Positions 11,636 through 22,742 of a stretch of DNA of 64,000 nt are shown piece after piece. Within the stretch, counting starts at the first letter, position 1, and each line of letters opens with the position of its first letter. Location of the stretch: contig JARFXM010000004.1 in assembly GCA_029532625.1 (NCBI GenBank), positions 1,054,001-1,118,000 of the forward strand, in the 5' to 3' direction. The stretch comes from Lomentospora prolificans. Lineage: Eukaryota; Ascomycota; Sordariomycetes; Microascales; Microascaceae. The notes beneath the pieces are model-generated. The model searched no databases, was not told where the DNA came from, and saw only the letters and a program-made list of their open reading frames with translations. The position numbers and the translations under genes are program-made.

Positions 11636-12683
11636 ATGGCCGCATTCAAGCCCTCGAGGATCCTCATCTTTGGCGCCACCGGCCAGATCGGGTACTTCAT
11701 CACGGAATCCATCCTCTCGGCCAACCCCGCGTTCCCCCATGTCACCATCTTCACCAGCGAGAACACAGCCAAGACCAAGGCCGACCTCCTGCAGGATTGG
11801 ACCTCGCGCGGCGCCTCCGTTATTACCGGCGACGTGACTGACAAGAACCAGGTGCTTGCCGCCTACGAGGGCATCGACACCGTCGTCTCGGCGGTCGGCC
11901 GAAACGTCCTAGCCCACCAGATCGATCTGCTGCGCTGGGCCGACGAGCAGGAAAACAGCACGGTCAAGTGGTTCTTCCCATCCGAGTACGGCACGGACAT
12001 CGAGTACGGCCCCAAGAGCGCTAATGAGAAGCCCCACCAGCTCAAGCTCAAGGTGAGAAAGTTTGCGCGAGAGGAGCTCAAGAGGGTCAAGTGCACCTAC
12101 GTCGTCACCGGCCCGTACGTGGACATGTACTTTACGCTGTTTGGGCCTGCGGAGAAGGTTGGCGGATACGATGTGAAGAACAAGAGGGCCGTGCTGGTCG
12201 AGGATGGCAATGGCAAGGTGGGGTTCACATCCATGAGAGAGTAAGTATGACCTCATTCCGCGATGCTATTACAGCCATAGAGATCCCCCGTAGAGCTAAC
12301 AATTTGGCTTTTTTCCTTTCTTGAAAAGTGTTGGCAAGGGAGTTGTTGCTGCCCTGCAACATCCTGGTGCCTCATTTGACCGAATTCTCAAGATCCAGTC
12401 ATTCGTGGTGACTCCCAGGGAGATTCTCGCCGAGTTCGAGAAACAGACGGGAGGTGAGCCCTGGAAGGTCGAGTACACGCCCTTGGATGGCCTACGCAAG
12501 CTGGAGGAGGACGCCTGGAACGAAGGCAAGGGCTGGGCGACCCTAGCTACCCTTAGGAGGATATGGGCGGAGGGAGGCACTCTGTACGAAAAAACGGATA
12601 ACGAAGCCATTGATTTGCGCGATGAGGATCTGGAGACCCTGGCGGCTACGGTGGAGAGGGAGATTGCCCGGAGCTCGAGCTGA
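11636..12683 (+). CDS. NmrA-like / isoflavone-reductase-family NAD(P)-binding protein (two exons)
   Basis: Exons 11636-12240 and 12329-12683 give 319 aa. The N-terminal Rossmann motif is ILIFGATGQIGYF (GxxGxxG at residues 13-19). Further family blocks are VITGDVTD, DTVVSAVGR, VKWFFPSEYGTDIEYGP, YVVTGPYVDMYF and, after the intron, VGKGVVAALQHP, EFEKQTGG and WAEGGTLYEK. The 88-nt intron (gtaagt...aaaag) joins FTSMR-D-VGKG. The fold is an atypical short-chain dehydrogenase (NmrA/PCBER type); members are either redox enzymes acting on aromatic substrates or redox-sensing regulators, and the sequence does not decide which. The ATG at 11636 sits in ACC-ATGG. A 45-nt T tract begins 58 bases after the stop. 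Confidence 0.88.
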
Positions 12684-12737
12684 GGTGTTCCAAGACACAA
12701 GTAGGATACCCCCAATATTGTATCCGAGCCAAGCTAA

Positions 12738-12786
<49 letters not shown>

Positions 12787-13285
12787 GCGGAGCGCCACGG
12801 ACGGCGCCCTCAGATAAATAGGAAGCCTCTGTCCCTGTGACAAGCCCCTTTCCTCCGCGTTTCTATCCATGGAATTGTTGGGGTTACCTTGTAGGTTGAC
12901 ACAATGGTCAAGACAACTGCCTCAGGGCGAAATGTCTTGTAAAACACTACGGGTAGTTTAGTCGATGTAAAAGGGCCCTAGAGGTTCCTTCTATATTTTA
13001 CGACATAGACGGAATTTAGAAGGCATTGGACCACTGACATTGGCCGCTGGCCAGCGGTCCTCGCACGTGACGGAGCTGGCACCTAGGCTTCCTGGGAGCT
13101 ACAGCTCTCCACACCCGAGCTTCCTATCGGTACTACATGGATTGTTCTTATCCTGACAGTGAGGCTCCTCATTCTGCCACTTCAACCGCGCCTTGGCGGA
13201 AACTTGGGCATACCATATATCGCACTCTACATCGACGCACTTCGGCAACACGACCGCATATTTCGATTGCGACCGAGCCGTAAAC
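12684..13285. other. Intergenic region with T tract, NmrA-like gene to transporter
   Basis: It holds the 3' end of the NmrA-like gene, the T45 tract and the transporter promoter. A CACGTG box lies at 13064-13069, about 220 bases before the transporter ATG. No gene is seen. Confidence 0.5.
12741..12785. repeat. Homopolymer T45
   Basis: An uninterrupted run of 45 T on the plus strand. Exact length from sequencing is uncertain for runs of this size. It could be slippage-expanded or the tail of an old retroposed sequence on the minus strand; no flanking element is recognisable. Confidence 0.85.
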
Positions 13286-14937
13286 ATGACGACGTCTTTT
13301 AGACAGTGCGTCCGTGAGGTTAGCGTGTACCTCCTCCTCTTAGTCTTTATATCGACCTTGGGACCGCTTCAGTTTGGCTACCACTTGGTAAGTGAAATAC
13401 TCCCAATATGCTCCAGCCGAGCCAATACGCTGATGCATCTTCGTACCTCGTTTCCTAGGCCGAGCTTAACGCCCCGCAAGATGTTGTAACATGCCAGAAG
13501 AAATCCATCGGGGCCGCGGTCCTAGCGAGGGTAGCGGGCAGCTGGTTCTCGTCCGTCAAGCCCGCGCACGCACAAGAGGCCCATACCGACTCAGGCTCCT
13601 CGTGGCTCACCGACTGCATCCCGATGTCCGACGCCGAATTCGCGACCATCTCCTCGGTGTACACCATTGGCGGCCTCATCGGCGCCCTCTCCGCTGGCCC
13701 CATATCTTCGAACCAGGGCCGACTCCCCGCCATGCGGCTCACAGCGCTCTCCTACTTTGCTGGATCTTTTCTGGAAACTATCTCCGCGAGCGTCTTCACG
13801 CTCGGCTCGGGCCGTCTCATTACTGGGTTGGGAGCTGGCGCTTCTACCGTGATAGTCCCCCTTTACATCAGCGAGGTGGCACCTCCGAACGAGCGGGGCA
13901 TCTTTGGCGCCATGACGCAGGTGTCTATCAACGTCGGTATTCTAGCTACGCAGACGCTGGGCTACTTTTTGAGCTACGGAAATGCATGGCGCTGGATCCT
14001 TGCCATCGGCCTTTTTATCTCGGCGGCGCAGGCGCTGGGTTTGGTCATTGTTCCCGAGAGCCCCGCGTGGCTCGCGGCGCACGGCAAGGGTACCAAAGCG
14101 AGGAGGACACTGCAGCGGATTCGAGGCAGGACCTTTGATATTAGCGAAGAAGTGGAGGGCTGGAGCAAAGACGATAATGACGATGACGCGGACCTGGCAG
14201 AAGATGCCCGCCTACTTGCCCAGCCCTCCTCGGAGGCACCTGCGACCCCAACGGTTGTTGGAAGGCATAGCTCTGTATCACACCTAGGCTTCTTTCAGGT
14301 CATCCGAGACCCGCTCTACAGGCCTGCGATCGTGGCGTGCGTGGGTATCATGTTTTGCCAGCAGCTTTGCGGCATCAACTCCATTATCGTGTACTCGGTC
14401 TCGCTCTTGGCCGACCTGCTCCCAATCAGCTCAGCCCTGCTCACCATTGCCATCTCGTGCGTGAACCTCATCATGACGGTAGCCTGCTCGCCCTTGCCCG
14501 ACCGGATCGGCCGCAAGACGTGCCTTCTCATCTCCATCATCGGCCAGGGCTCCAGCTCGTTCGCGCTCGCCCTGTCGATTACGTTTGGCGCTAAGATTGT
14601 CTCAGCCCTCTCCGTCCTCTTCTTCGTCGGCTTCTTCGCCGTCGGTCTTGGCCCCGTGCCCTTCATCATGGCGTCAGAGCTCGTGGGGCAGGAGGCCGTG
14701 GGGGCGGCGCAGTCATGGTGTCTCGCGAGCAACTACACGGCGACGTTCCTCGTGGTACAGTTCTTCCCGCTCGTCAACAACTGGCTCAACGCTTGGCTTG
14801 GCGGCGCGGGGTGGGTGTATTTCCTGTTTGCCGGGTTCGCGGCCACGTCCGTCTTGTTTGTGTCTTGGAGGGTGCCGGAGACCTTGGGGAGGAAGGATGC
14901 GGATGAGGTTTGGGGGAGGACGAGGAGGATTGATTGA
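13286..14937 (+). CDS. MFS sugar transporter, GLUT/VPS73-like (two exons)
   Basis: Exons 13286-13387 and 13459-14937 give 526 aa. The junction yields LQFGYHL-AELNAPQDVVTC, matching the first-helix GYN/H..NAPQ motif of GLUT-type transporters. About twelve hydrophobic segments are present. Sugar-porter motifs seen are PLYISEVAP, PESPAWLA (PESPR-like, after helix 6), QQLCGINSIIVYS (helix 7), DRIGRKT (loop 8-9) and the C-terminal VPETLGRK. A long acidic central loop (about KDDNDDDADLAEDARLL) is typical of the family. The closest relatives by pattern are fungal VPS73/YBR241C-like hexose-transporter homologues of the vacuole or plasma membrane; the substrate is not determined. The 71-nt intron has gtaagt...cctag ends. 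Confidence 0.88.
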
Positions 14938-17544
14938 TGGGTTGGGAGGGGAGGTTGGGTTGCAGGAGTGGGTTTGCGCTCGATGTGAGGGCGTTGGAGT
15001 CCTCCCTATTGAAGGTACGATGCGCTTATTTGCTTACTAGTTTGGCGTTTTGATAGGGTACGTTTTGATAGGGTATGAATATTTACTTGATTATGCGTGA
15101 GTCTCCGTGTATGGGATCCTAGGGATAACACTAAAGCAGTTGTTCTTGTTATAGCCTGCCGAGATGGCACACTGAGGTGGTATTGCAGACGGTTGACGTG
15201 GTCTTATTCTCTTCTACCAGTATCAGCGGAATATCTCTGCTATCGATGTATCGTACAGAGTAACAGGCGAGCGCACGGTTGTGTCTACGCCGAGCGCTGG
15301 GTTGAGAACCAGACCACCCTCTTCGACTCCACGGCCCGAACAACTCTCATGATAGATATTTGGAAACAGGGCATACACTGTTAAGTTGCCCCAAGAGGGT
15401 TATTTTCTACTTTTAGGGCCTACTGATGGGGTGTGAGCTTGGATTTCACATCTACATAGACATCGCTTCGGTAAACGCCGAGCGGTATCACATGCAGGGG
15501 GATATGAACTCTTGAGTTGAGGTTGTGGAGAGCAAGCACACTCCTCCATCCTACGCATGATACCTGGCTCAGTCTTAGGACGCAGTCCCCAATGGGTTGG
15601 CGCGTGGACGGAGCGTAGCTATTTCACTAGTGGCTGGGGCATGTGGTGAGAGTAAAAGTCAGGCTTCCATGATGAAATGTGAAAAGAGTCTTTGATAAGA
15701 CCCGGGGGCTCTTAGAACAGGTGGCTTTCATCGACTTGACATATCGTCTCGGCGGGAAACACAATCGGTTGCCATGATGGTTCTCTCCACGCGTGTGCTT
15801 CAGGATCTACACCCAATAGGAATAAACACCGATCGTTTTCTAACTCAAATAGCCGAAGCATGTCATTCTGCGGCATCGTCAACTCCCGACTAGCAACAAG
15901 GGGCCTCTAAGTTGGAGGCCGTATGGCGGCTCCGTGGCCAAGATGTAACAGCAGCATCAGATATCAATCCCAGTCAATTGGTCTCGCCCAGAGATGAATA
16001 GATGGTCCTGCTGCTTTGGCAAGTGACAGCCGGGTGCTTGTTCGAGGCGACACCGCTAGGAAGCCCCGTATCTGCAAGAGACCCCGGAAAGGGAGCCGAG
16101 CCAGAAGTGACGCCGTGACGTCGTACCGAACACAAGGAGATGCAGGTTGCAGGGGCTGATCCTTTGTTGGAGGACGCACGGTAATATTCAGTGCACTTGG
16201 AGCACCATCCTGCTGGCTGGCTGGCTGGCTATAAGCTTATTGATTCGGGAGGACTCCAGCGGCCGGGACCAACATCAATATTCCCTCGGGGACAAAACGC
16301 AACACCGGAGGCCAACCCTGGTTCTCCATGTCAGCAAGCTTTGCCAGCCATTGCATCCCTCTTTTCTCGATAGTCTGCATCTTCACCCCGCTTCCACTTC
16401 AACGTGCATGGGCTTTTTTCTACTTTGCAAGCCTCTTCCATCCTTTCATCTATCTCGGCTTCTGTTTCGCACATCTTCCTTGCAGAGTCCAATACAGTCG
16501 GGCTGCAGGACTGATCCTATGTTGGAGCTGAAACGTAGCGTACATGTCAGGATTTAGCATCAAGCGCTGGCCATCAGCAATAAGACCCGAGGATGCACGT
16601 TGACGTCTGCACTCGTCCCTCTGAGTACAACATCTCGGCAGAAAGAACCTACATGAATGCCGAACGTGAGAAAGGAGGAGAAAGAGTAAAAAGAGAAAAG
16701 ACTTGAGAGCACGAGTGTTCAGCACTTCTGGTCCGCAGGGACCGCGAGGGTGCCCAGGGTTTCGGAAATGCGTCTCTTACCGCTGGCCATCCTGCTCTGT
16801 CCCTGCACACGACCCAGCGGCGCTGATCCAACCTCCAGCTGTTGATTTCCTTGCATCCCGGCATCACCGTCGATCTTATTTTCCGTCTCACAATTCCCCC
16901 CGCTAAGGGCCCTGCAAAACGAAAGACCTGGAACTGCTGGCGTGCCCCCTCTTCAAATCCCAGGATCCCCTCGCGTCACGCTAAAAGTCCGACCCCCTCG
17001 TCGTCCAATCCGACGACTTTGCGCCGCATCCTCTTCTTTCGTTAAGACTGGATTGATCCCTCCCGCATGTCGCTTTCTTATCGCTGAGTGGTCCCCTCAT
17101 CCAAAATCCAAGAAGACGGAGAGGATTGAAGGAGCCGGAAGAAGCTGTTGGGTTCTTTTTTTTTTTCTCTTTTCTTTCGTCCCTTGGCACCCTCCTCCGT
17201 CTGTACTTTGTAGCGCTCTGCGCGTCGTCTAAGAGGATTGGAACCCTTGTATGGCACCAACCCTCACAATCCAACCAGTACCAAGGTTTCTATCGTCGCC
17301 GAGATCTAGAACCACATCCCTTCCTCTCCACCTTTCCCAAACCCGTGTGATCCCCTTACCACAGCCACATTCGCTGCTCGTCTTCCTCCCCTTACGGACG
17401 TACGCCCCTCCCACCAAGAGCTTAAATACACCCAGCCTCCCCGCCCAGAAATTACACATTGCTCCCGGCCCAGCATCTGAAAGAGCAGCGTCTTTGTACA
17501 GTCACAATCAATACACTTTTAAGAGGGCATACCATCGCCGCAAC
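14938..17544. other. 2.6-kb intergenic region and trehalase promoter/leader
   Basis: No supported gene. A (CTGG)n microsatellite lies at 16213-16230. From about 16860 to 17544 the plus strand becomes C/T-rich, as in promoters and leaders of strongly expressed fungal genes, and carries a cluster of CCCCT sites. An in-frame ATG at 17251 opens 98 codons ahead of the chosen trehalase start. Confidence 0.5.
16946..17409 (+). promoter_or_regulatory. Cluster of seven STRE-like CCCCT sites upstream of trehalase
   Basis: CCCCT occurs at 16946, 16967, 16994, 17093, 17352, 17388 and 17405, between 136 and 599 bases before the trehalase ATG. In yeast the stress-response element AGGGG/CCCCT binds Msn2/4 and drives NTH1. 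The region is C/T-rich, so several copies are expected by composition; function is inference. Confidence 0.35.
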
Positions 17545-20151
17545 ATGGAGAAGCTCGTCGAGACTCGTCAGCCTGGTGTTGATGCGGTCATGACCGACTC
17601 GGCCGCTGTTAGCCAGGAGGGAAACGTCGTGAACGAGCATGGTAAGAGGACTAGGAGCAATTCTCACGTAGGTTTCTTCTTGCACTTAGTCTTCCTTGCT
17701 TCCTGCAAGCTCAATTGGCCTTGTGCAGCTGCGGACGAGTTTCCTCTAATGACGGGATACACCCCCGCTAACAGAATCATTAGGGTGAGGCGCAAAACCC
17801 CGAGAAGGAATTGAAGCAAGGTGCGCCCCTCCCCGGTTTCTTGCTCCCGCCATACTGCCTCTACCTCTCTCTCCCTCAACTAACATGAGCTAATCTCCTT
17901 GGCAGATGCCCTGCCCGACGACGTCGAGTTCCAATTCAACGTCGAGGAGACCCTAAATAAGCTCCTCGACCAAGAGGACACCGATAACAACATGCAAATC
18001 ACCACCGAGGACATAGGTCCCAAGGCAAGCTATCCCATACTCCCAAGAGCTCCGCCTATTCAGCAGACGTTCCGCTCACCGCAACTAACACTCCCTTCCG
18101 ATTTACCAAACTTAGGCCCTAGAATTGTCGACAACAGACGGAATCCCTTACACCGTCCGCGGCAGCTACATGCTCTCCAACCTCCTCCAAGAGCTCACCA
18201 TCGCCAAGGACGACGGCCTCGCCGAGCTCTCCGTCTCCCTCGCCCGCCTCAACGAGAACCCCGTCCGCCGCCTCGAGCGCCGCATCGCTGACGCTTTCTG
18301 GGACAAGCTCACCCGCCGCATCGACGCCTCCACCGTCGAGATCGCCGCCGTCGACCCAAAGGACTGGACCGGCGACCCCCGTCCCAGGATCTACGTGCCC
18401 CACGGCGAACCCGGCCAGTACGAATTCTACAAAAAGGTCGCCGAGGACCGCCCGGAGATCCGCCTCGACGTCCAGATGCTTCCGGAGGACATCACCCCTG
18501 AGCTGCTCCGTGACCTCAGCAGGAAGCCCGGCCTCCTCGCAATCGCCATGGAGGAGGTCGACGACCCGGCCACCGAGGGCGGAAAGACCTTGCGGGGCGT
18601 GCCGTTCGTCGTGCCTGGCGGGCGATTCAACGAGTTTTACGGATGGGACTCGTACTTTGAGAGCTTGGGCCTGCTGGTCAACGACCGCGTCGACCTCGCC
18701 AAAGGCATGGTGACCAACTTTTGTTTCTGCATCAAACACTACGGCAAGATTCTCAACGCTACGCGGTCCTACTATCTCTGTCGATCCCAGCCTCCTTTCC
18801 TGACCGACATGACGCTCCGCGTGTACGAGAGGATCAAGGACGAAGAGGGATCCAAGGATTGGTTGCGCGGAGCCCTTCTTGCCGCCACTAAGGAGTATTT
18901 CGCCATCTGGGCCGCAGAGCCCCGCCTCAACCCGGAAACCGGTCTCTCTCGGTACCTACCGGAGGGTCTTGGCGTCCCGATGGAGACGGAACACGGCCAT
19001 TTCATGCATGTACTGACGCCATACGCGGAGAAACACAATATGACCTACGACGAGTTTGTTGAGGCGTATACCTGGGGTAAAATCAAGGAGCCGGAACTAG
19101 ATACGTATTTTGAGCACGATCGAGGTAAGGGCTTTTTTTCTTCTTTTTTTCTTCTTTTTTTTGGCTACTCCTTTTTTACGTGCCAACCACGACTAGCAAA
19201 AAGCTAAGTTTTTGTAGCTATCCGAGAGTCGGGTCATGACACGAGCTACCGTCTCGAGAACCGATGCGCAAGCCTTGCGACCGTCGACCTCAATTGCCTT
19301 ATCTACAAGTACGAGACCGACCTCGCCAAGGCCATCCGCACCCACTTCGATGACAGCTTCGCCGTGCCCGAGGAGTATTGTGTCGGTGAACTGCAACCCG
19401 GTCAGACGCTCACATCGGCCTTCTGGGAGGAGCGAGCCGAGAAACGCCAGCAAGCGATACAAAAGTACTGCTGGGATGAGGAACGGGGATGGTTCTTCGA
19501 CTATGACGTGGACAAGAAGGAGCGCACGGGCTACGAGAGCGCGACGACGCTGTGGTCTTTGTGGGCGGGCGTAGCGACCAAGGAGCAGGCGGCGACTCTC
19601 GTGGAGAAGGCTCTACCCAAGCTAGAGGCGTTCGGCGGCCTCGTATCGACGACGGAAGACTCGAGAGGCGAGTTGGGCCCGGACAGGCCACAGCGGCAGT
19701 GGGATTACCCTTACGGGTGGGCGCCACAGCAAATGCTTGCGTGGGAAGGGCTGTCGCGATACGGGTACCCAGACGTGGCGGCGAGGCTAGCGTACAGGTG
19801 GCTGTACATGATGACCAAAGCGTTCAGGGACTATAATGGCGTGGTTGTGGAGAAGTACGATGTTACGCGTGAGGAAGACCCGCATCGAGTAGATGCCGAG
19901 TACGGAAACCAGGGGCTAGACTTTAAAGGAGTGGCAAAGGAAGGGTAAGTTTTTTTTTTCTACTCACCTCACTTTCCTCGAGTATGGGCTAACATAGAAT
20001 CGATAGATTCGGATGGGTCAACGCTAGCTACGTTGTCGGTCTGAAGGTTGTGGGAGAGGAGTTGAGAAAGGGCTTGGAGGAAATGATACCGTATGATGAG
20101 TACCAGAAGAAGGCGGCCGCTGCTACCACATCTGTGGCGGAGGCGGCGTAG
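17545..20151 (+). CDS. NTH1: Neutral trehalase, GH37 (six exons)
   Basis: Exons 17545-17667, 17784-17820, 17906-18024, 18116-19124, 19218-19944 and 20007-20151 give 719 aa, in the usual range for fungal neutral trehalases. It hydrolyses cytosolic trehalose to two glucose. The N-terminus has KRTRSNSH, a likely PKA site region; then a calcium-binding loop DTDNNMQITTED (residues 78-89). Both GH37 signatures are present: PGGRFNEFYGWDSYF and QWDYPYGWAPQQ. Junctions restore GPK-ALEL, HDR-AIRESGHDTSYR and KEG-FGWVNASYVVGL. The third intron is GC-AG. The start at 17545 matches the usual length of the regulatory N-terminus, but an in-frame ATG at 17251 would add 98 residues. No signal peptide, in line with the neutral, PKA-activated type rather than the acid secreted type. 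Confidence 0.94.
18025..18115 (+). other. GC-AG intron of the trehalase gene
   Basis: The donor reads AAG|GCAAGC and the acceptor CTTAG|GCC, 91 nt. Removing it gives EDIGPK-ALELSTTDG, where GPK-[VA]L is conserved in fungal neutral trehalases. No GT donor nearby gives the same protein. GC donors with otherwise strong consensus are a known minor class. Confidence 0.8.
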
Positions 20152-22742
20152 GGCTTGGAGTTTTGACAAAACGGTAAGTGCCTGAGTCAATATGAATGGC
20201 AGGTCTCAAGGTGAAAAACGCTTCTGCATACGCAAAACAAATATGGCCCTGGCTATTGTGAGAGAAATGGAACAACGAGAGCAGAAAGCTAATGAGAATT
20301 GATCTCAGCTCTCTGGAGATCTTGTGAATCGAATGCGCCCAGCCATGTCGACCTCGAAGAGCGAGGTGGCGTCGGGCATAACGAATATAGCTAGCTAGTT
20401 TCCGCTCTTAGGAATTGGTAAAGCAGGCGTCAACTACTGGTAGCAAAAAGAATCAGGATGGCACGATTTTGATTTGGGGTTAGGGAAGTCACGTATGAGT
20501 TGGAATACCCCACATCGAATTGGGGGCATTGAAGTCGCACCTATTACATCAGCACCTCAGCCAGTGTTGCTCTCCATAACACATAACCCACTTTTTTACT
20601 TTTTTGAACTAGTCTACAACGAAGTATTTGGCCTGACATTTCCACAAGCCCGAACCCGGGACGACTTTCACATGGCATTTGCTTTGGGGGGGGGGAAGGT
20701 TTCCCTTTCTACCCCCCAACCCGTCTTCGCACCTACGAGTAATACACACCAGATGCAGCAGACGTAGCAACGCTGGCTGGACATGGTAAGACAAGCATTG
20801 GAGACTGGTGACTTGAGCATGGCAAACGCCGCGTCCAGCTCCAGACAGACATGTGGGAAGAGAAGTATTGTGGGCGAGAGTCCCTTGGTAATAGTGGGCA
20901 ACGCCTCTCTCTCCAGTGACATCACATGTCAACAAAAGCCCTTGGCCCAAGTCGCCCTTTCCCACCATTGGGCTTTGATCAATAGGCAAGGAGGTACCAA
21001 GTACATAGACATCCACCTCTCCGTAGTGCTCCAGTATACAGTTGCCGCTCAACTTCCATCTAGCCGGAGCCAGCGATTCTTCGAGTCACAGCGCACTACC
21101 AGTAGAAACACGGCCAATTTCGCTCGATTATGTAGTGACTCAGCTTCGGTCGCAAGAAACCCTTAATTAGAATGGGGCAAAATGCTCGCGAGATACAAGC
21201 GGGGAAACGGGAGGATCGAGATCTAGTTGGGAGGTATGACAGCTTCAAGTAAAAAAAAAAAAAGAAAGAAAGAAAGCGAGATCCACAGAGCGCAATGCAA
21301 GAAGGACCCAATCCTGCTGGCTACGAAGGGAAGGGAAAGCAAAAGGGGAGGAGTCAGAATCAAGCTCGGAGACCGACGTATCTCCATCATTCCGATCTCT
21401 TGTATTCAAAACAGTCGCTTTCGACCTCGTTCTTTTTTTTATCTCGGCTTCTTTGGATCGAACGAATAATGTGGGAATATTGTGGTGCTCTGCGCATGCG
21501 CATCTTCCACTGGAGACCAAGACACACACACACCCCGGCGAAGTTTCTGGGTAGGAACAAGGTTGCAAGCCCGGTAGCCTCGGCTGGCCAATCGACGGCC
21601 AAACGCCTCGGTGCGGGTGCCGACTCCAAGCAGCAGACGACGGCCAGCTTGTATTGAACTGGCTGGCCACTCCACACACGCCCCTGGTTTTTGCCCGTTC
21701 CCCCCTTAAGCCGAGTAGGACGTCAGATCGGTGGTGTGGAAATGCACATTGCCTTGTGAACATGGGGGAGCGATTGTCAATCCCACCTCTTTTCGTTCGC
21801 AGAGAACTGGGACGTTTTTATCTACTGATGTCCTGGAGGATTCGGACAAGGACGACTAAAGCCCTAATTCGAATTCACTTGTTAAAAGGGCCAATCTAGG
21901 GATTCTTTTCTGTGTCCGCTCAGGGCCTTGTCTAGGAGAAAATCAACACCCCCAAGAAGCTCCACGAGGCGGCGGCTTTAAGCTTTCCTCCCGAGGTTGC
22001 GGGGTACCTGGCAGCTGGTGCACCGAGTGGTGAGTGGTGGGGTCGCAAGATGAAGACATGGAACACGGTTTTGACCACGAGTTCTCGTGCTTTGTGCTTG
22101 TAGCCGGTACCACTCTGGTTTCTACCAAGCCTCCTTAGGAAGGAAAATGGTAAAAAGCAGAAAGAATCAGGGTTTCTGACTGGTTGGCACAAAGGAGAGG
22201 GGCGGCTGTTCCCAAAGAACCTGGATACTTCAGGGAGCCACGAGTACCATAAGCCGGCCCCAGTCTCCAGAGACCGGAGCGTTTGCACAAGTGGGAGACG
22301 AAAAAAATATACACTAGGGATATGGAACGTGGACTATTCTGGGATAGACGCCGCCGTGTCAGACCCGTTGGGCCGACTGGACCGAGGAAGCTGGCCGATG
22401 AGTCTTCGAGGGCGTGTGTGTGTAAGTCTTATGACGATATGGGCAACTTTATCATTTAACTTTTGCTATCCTTCTCCGCAAGCTCGACGGAATACAATTT
22501 GGTTCTTCTTTTCTTTTTATTCTATTCCGTGCTCATCTACCCTTTATCTTTGTTTCCCCTCTCCAATTCATTGTATCTTGGAAATTCATAAAACAAGATA
22601 CTTCTCTCTTCTGTTTGGCTTGTGACAATTGTGTGTAGGCCGTATTCAATCACTTAGACGTGTTGTCATCCTGATACCCTCACATACACTCTCTCTCCTC
22701 CCGTCTCTACCCCCATACTTACCGGTATAACACTCATTCACC
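20152..22742. other. 2.6-kb intergenic region and isocitrate lyase promoter
   Basis: No supported gene. There are G- and C-runs near 20690-20720 and an A13 plus (GAAA)n tract at 21251-21276. The last about 200 bases before 22743 are C/T-rich with short tracts, as expected for the leader of isocitrate lyase. Regulation by acetate (FacB type) and glucose (CreA type) is known for orthologues, but I could not assign sites securely. Confidence 0.45.

Noticed and set aside
249..14937. Possible secondary-metabolite cluster (oxidoreductase, NmrA-like protein, transporter)
   Set aside because: There is no backbone enzyme, the genes are separated by SNF1 and kilobases of other DNA, and the transporter is of sugar type.
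21245..21763. 172-codon minus-strand ORF
   Set aside because: No recognisable domain; ends in a poly-Phe run encoded by the A13/(GAAA)n microsatellite.
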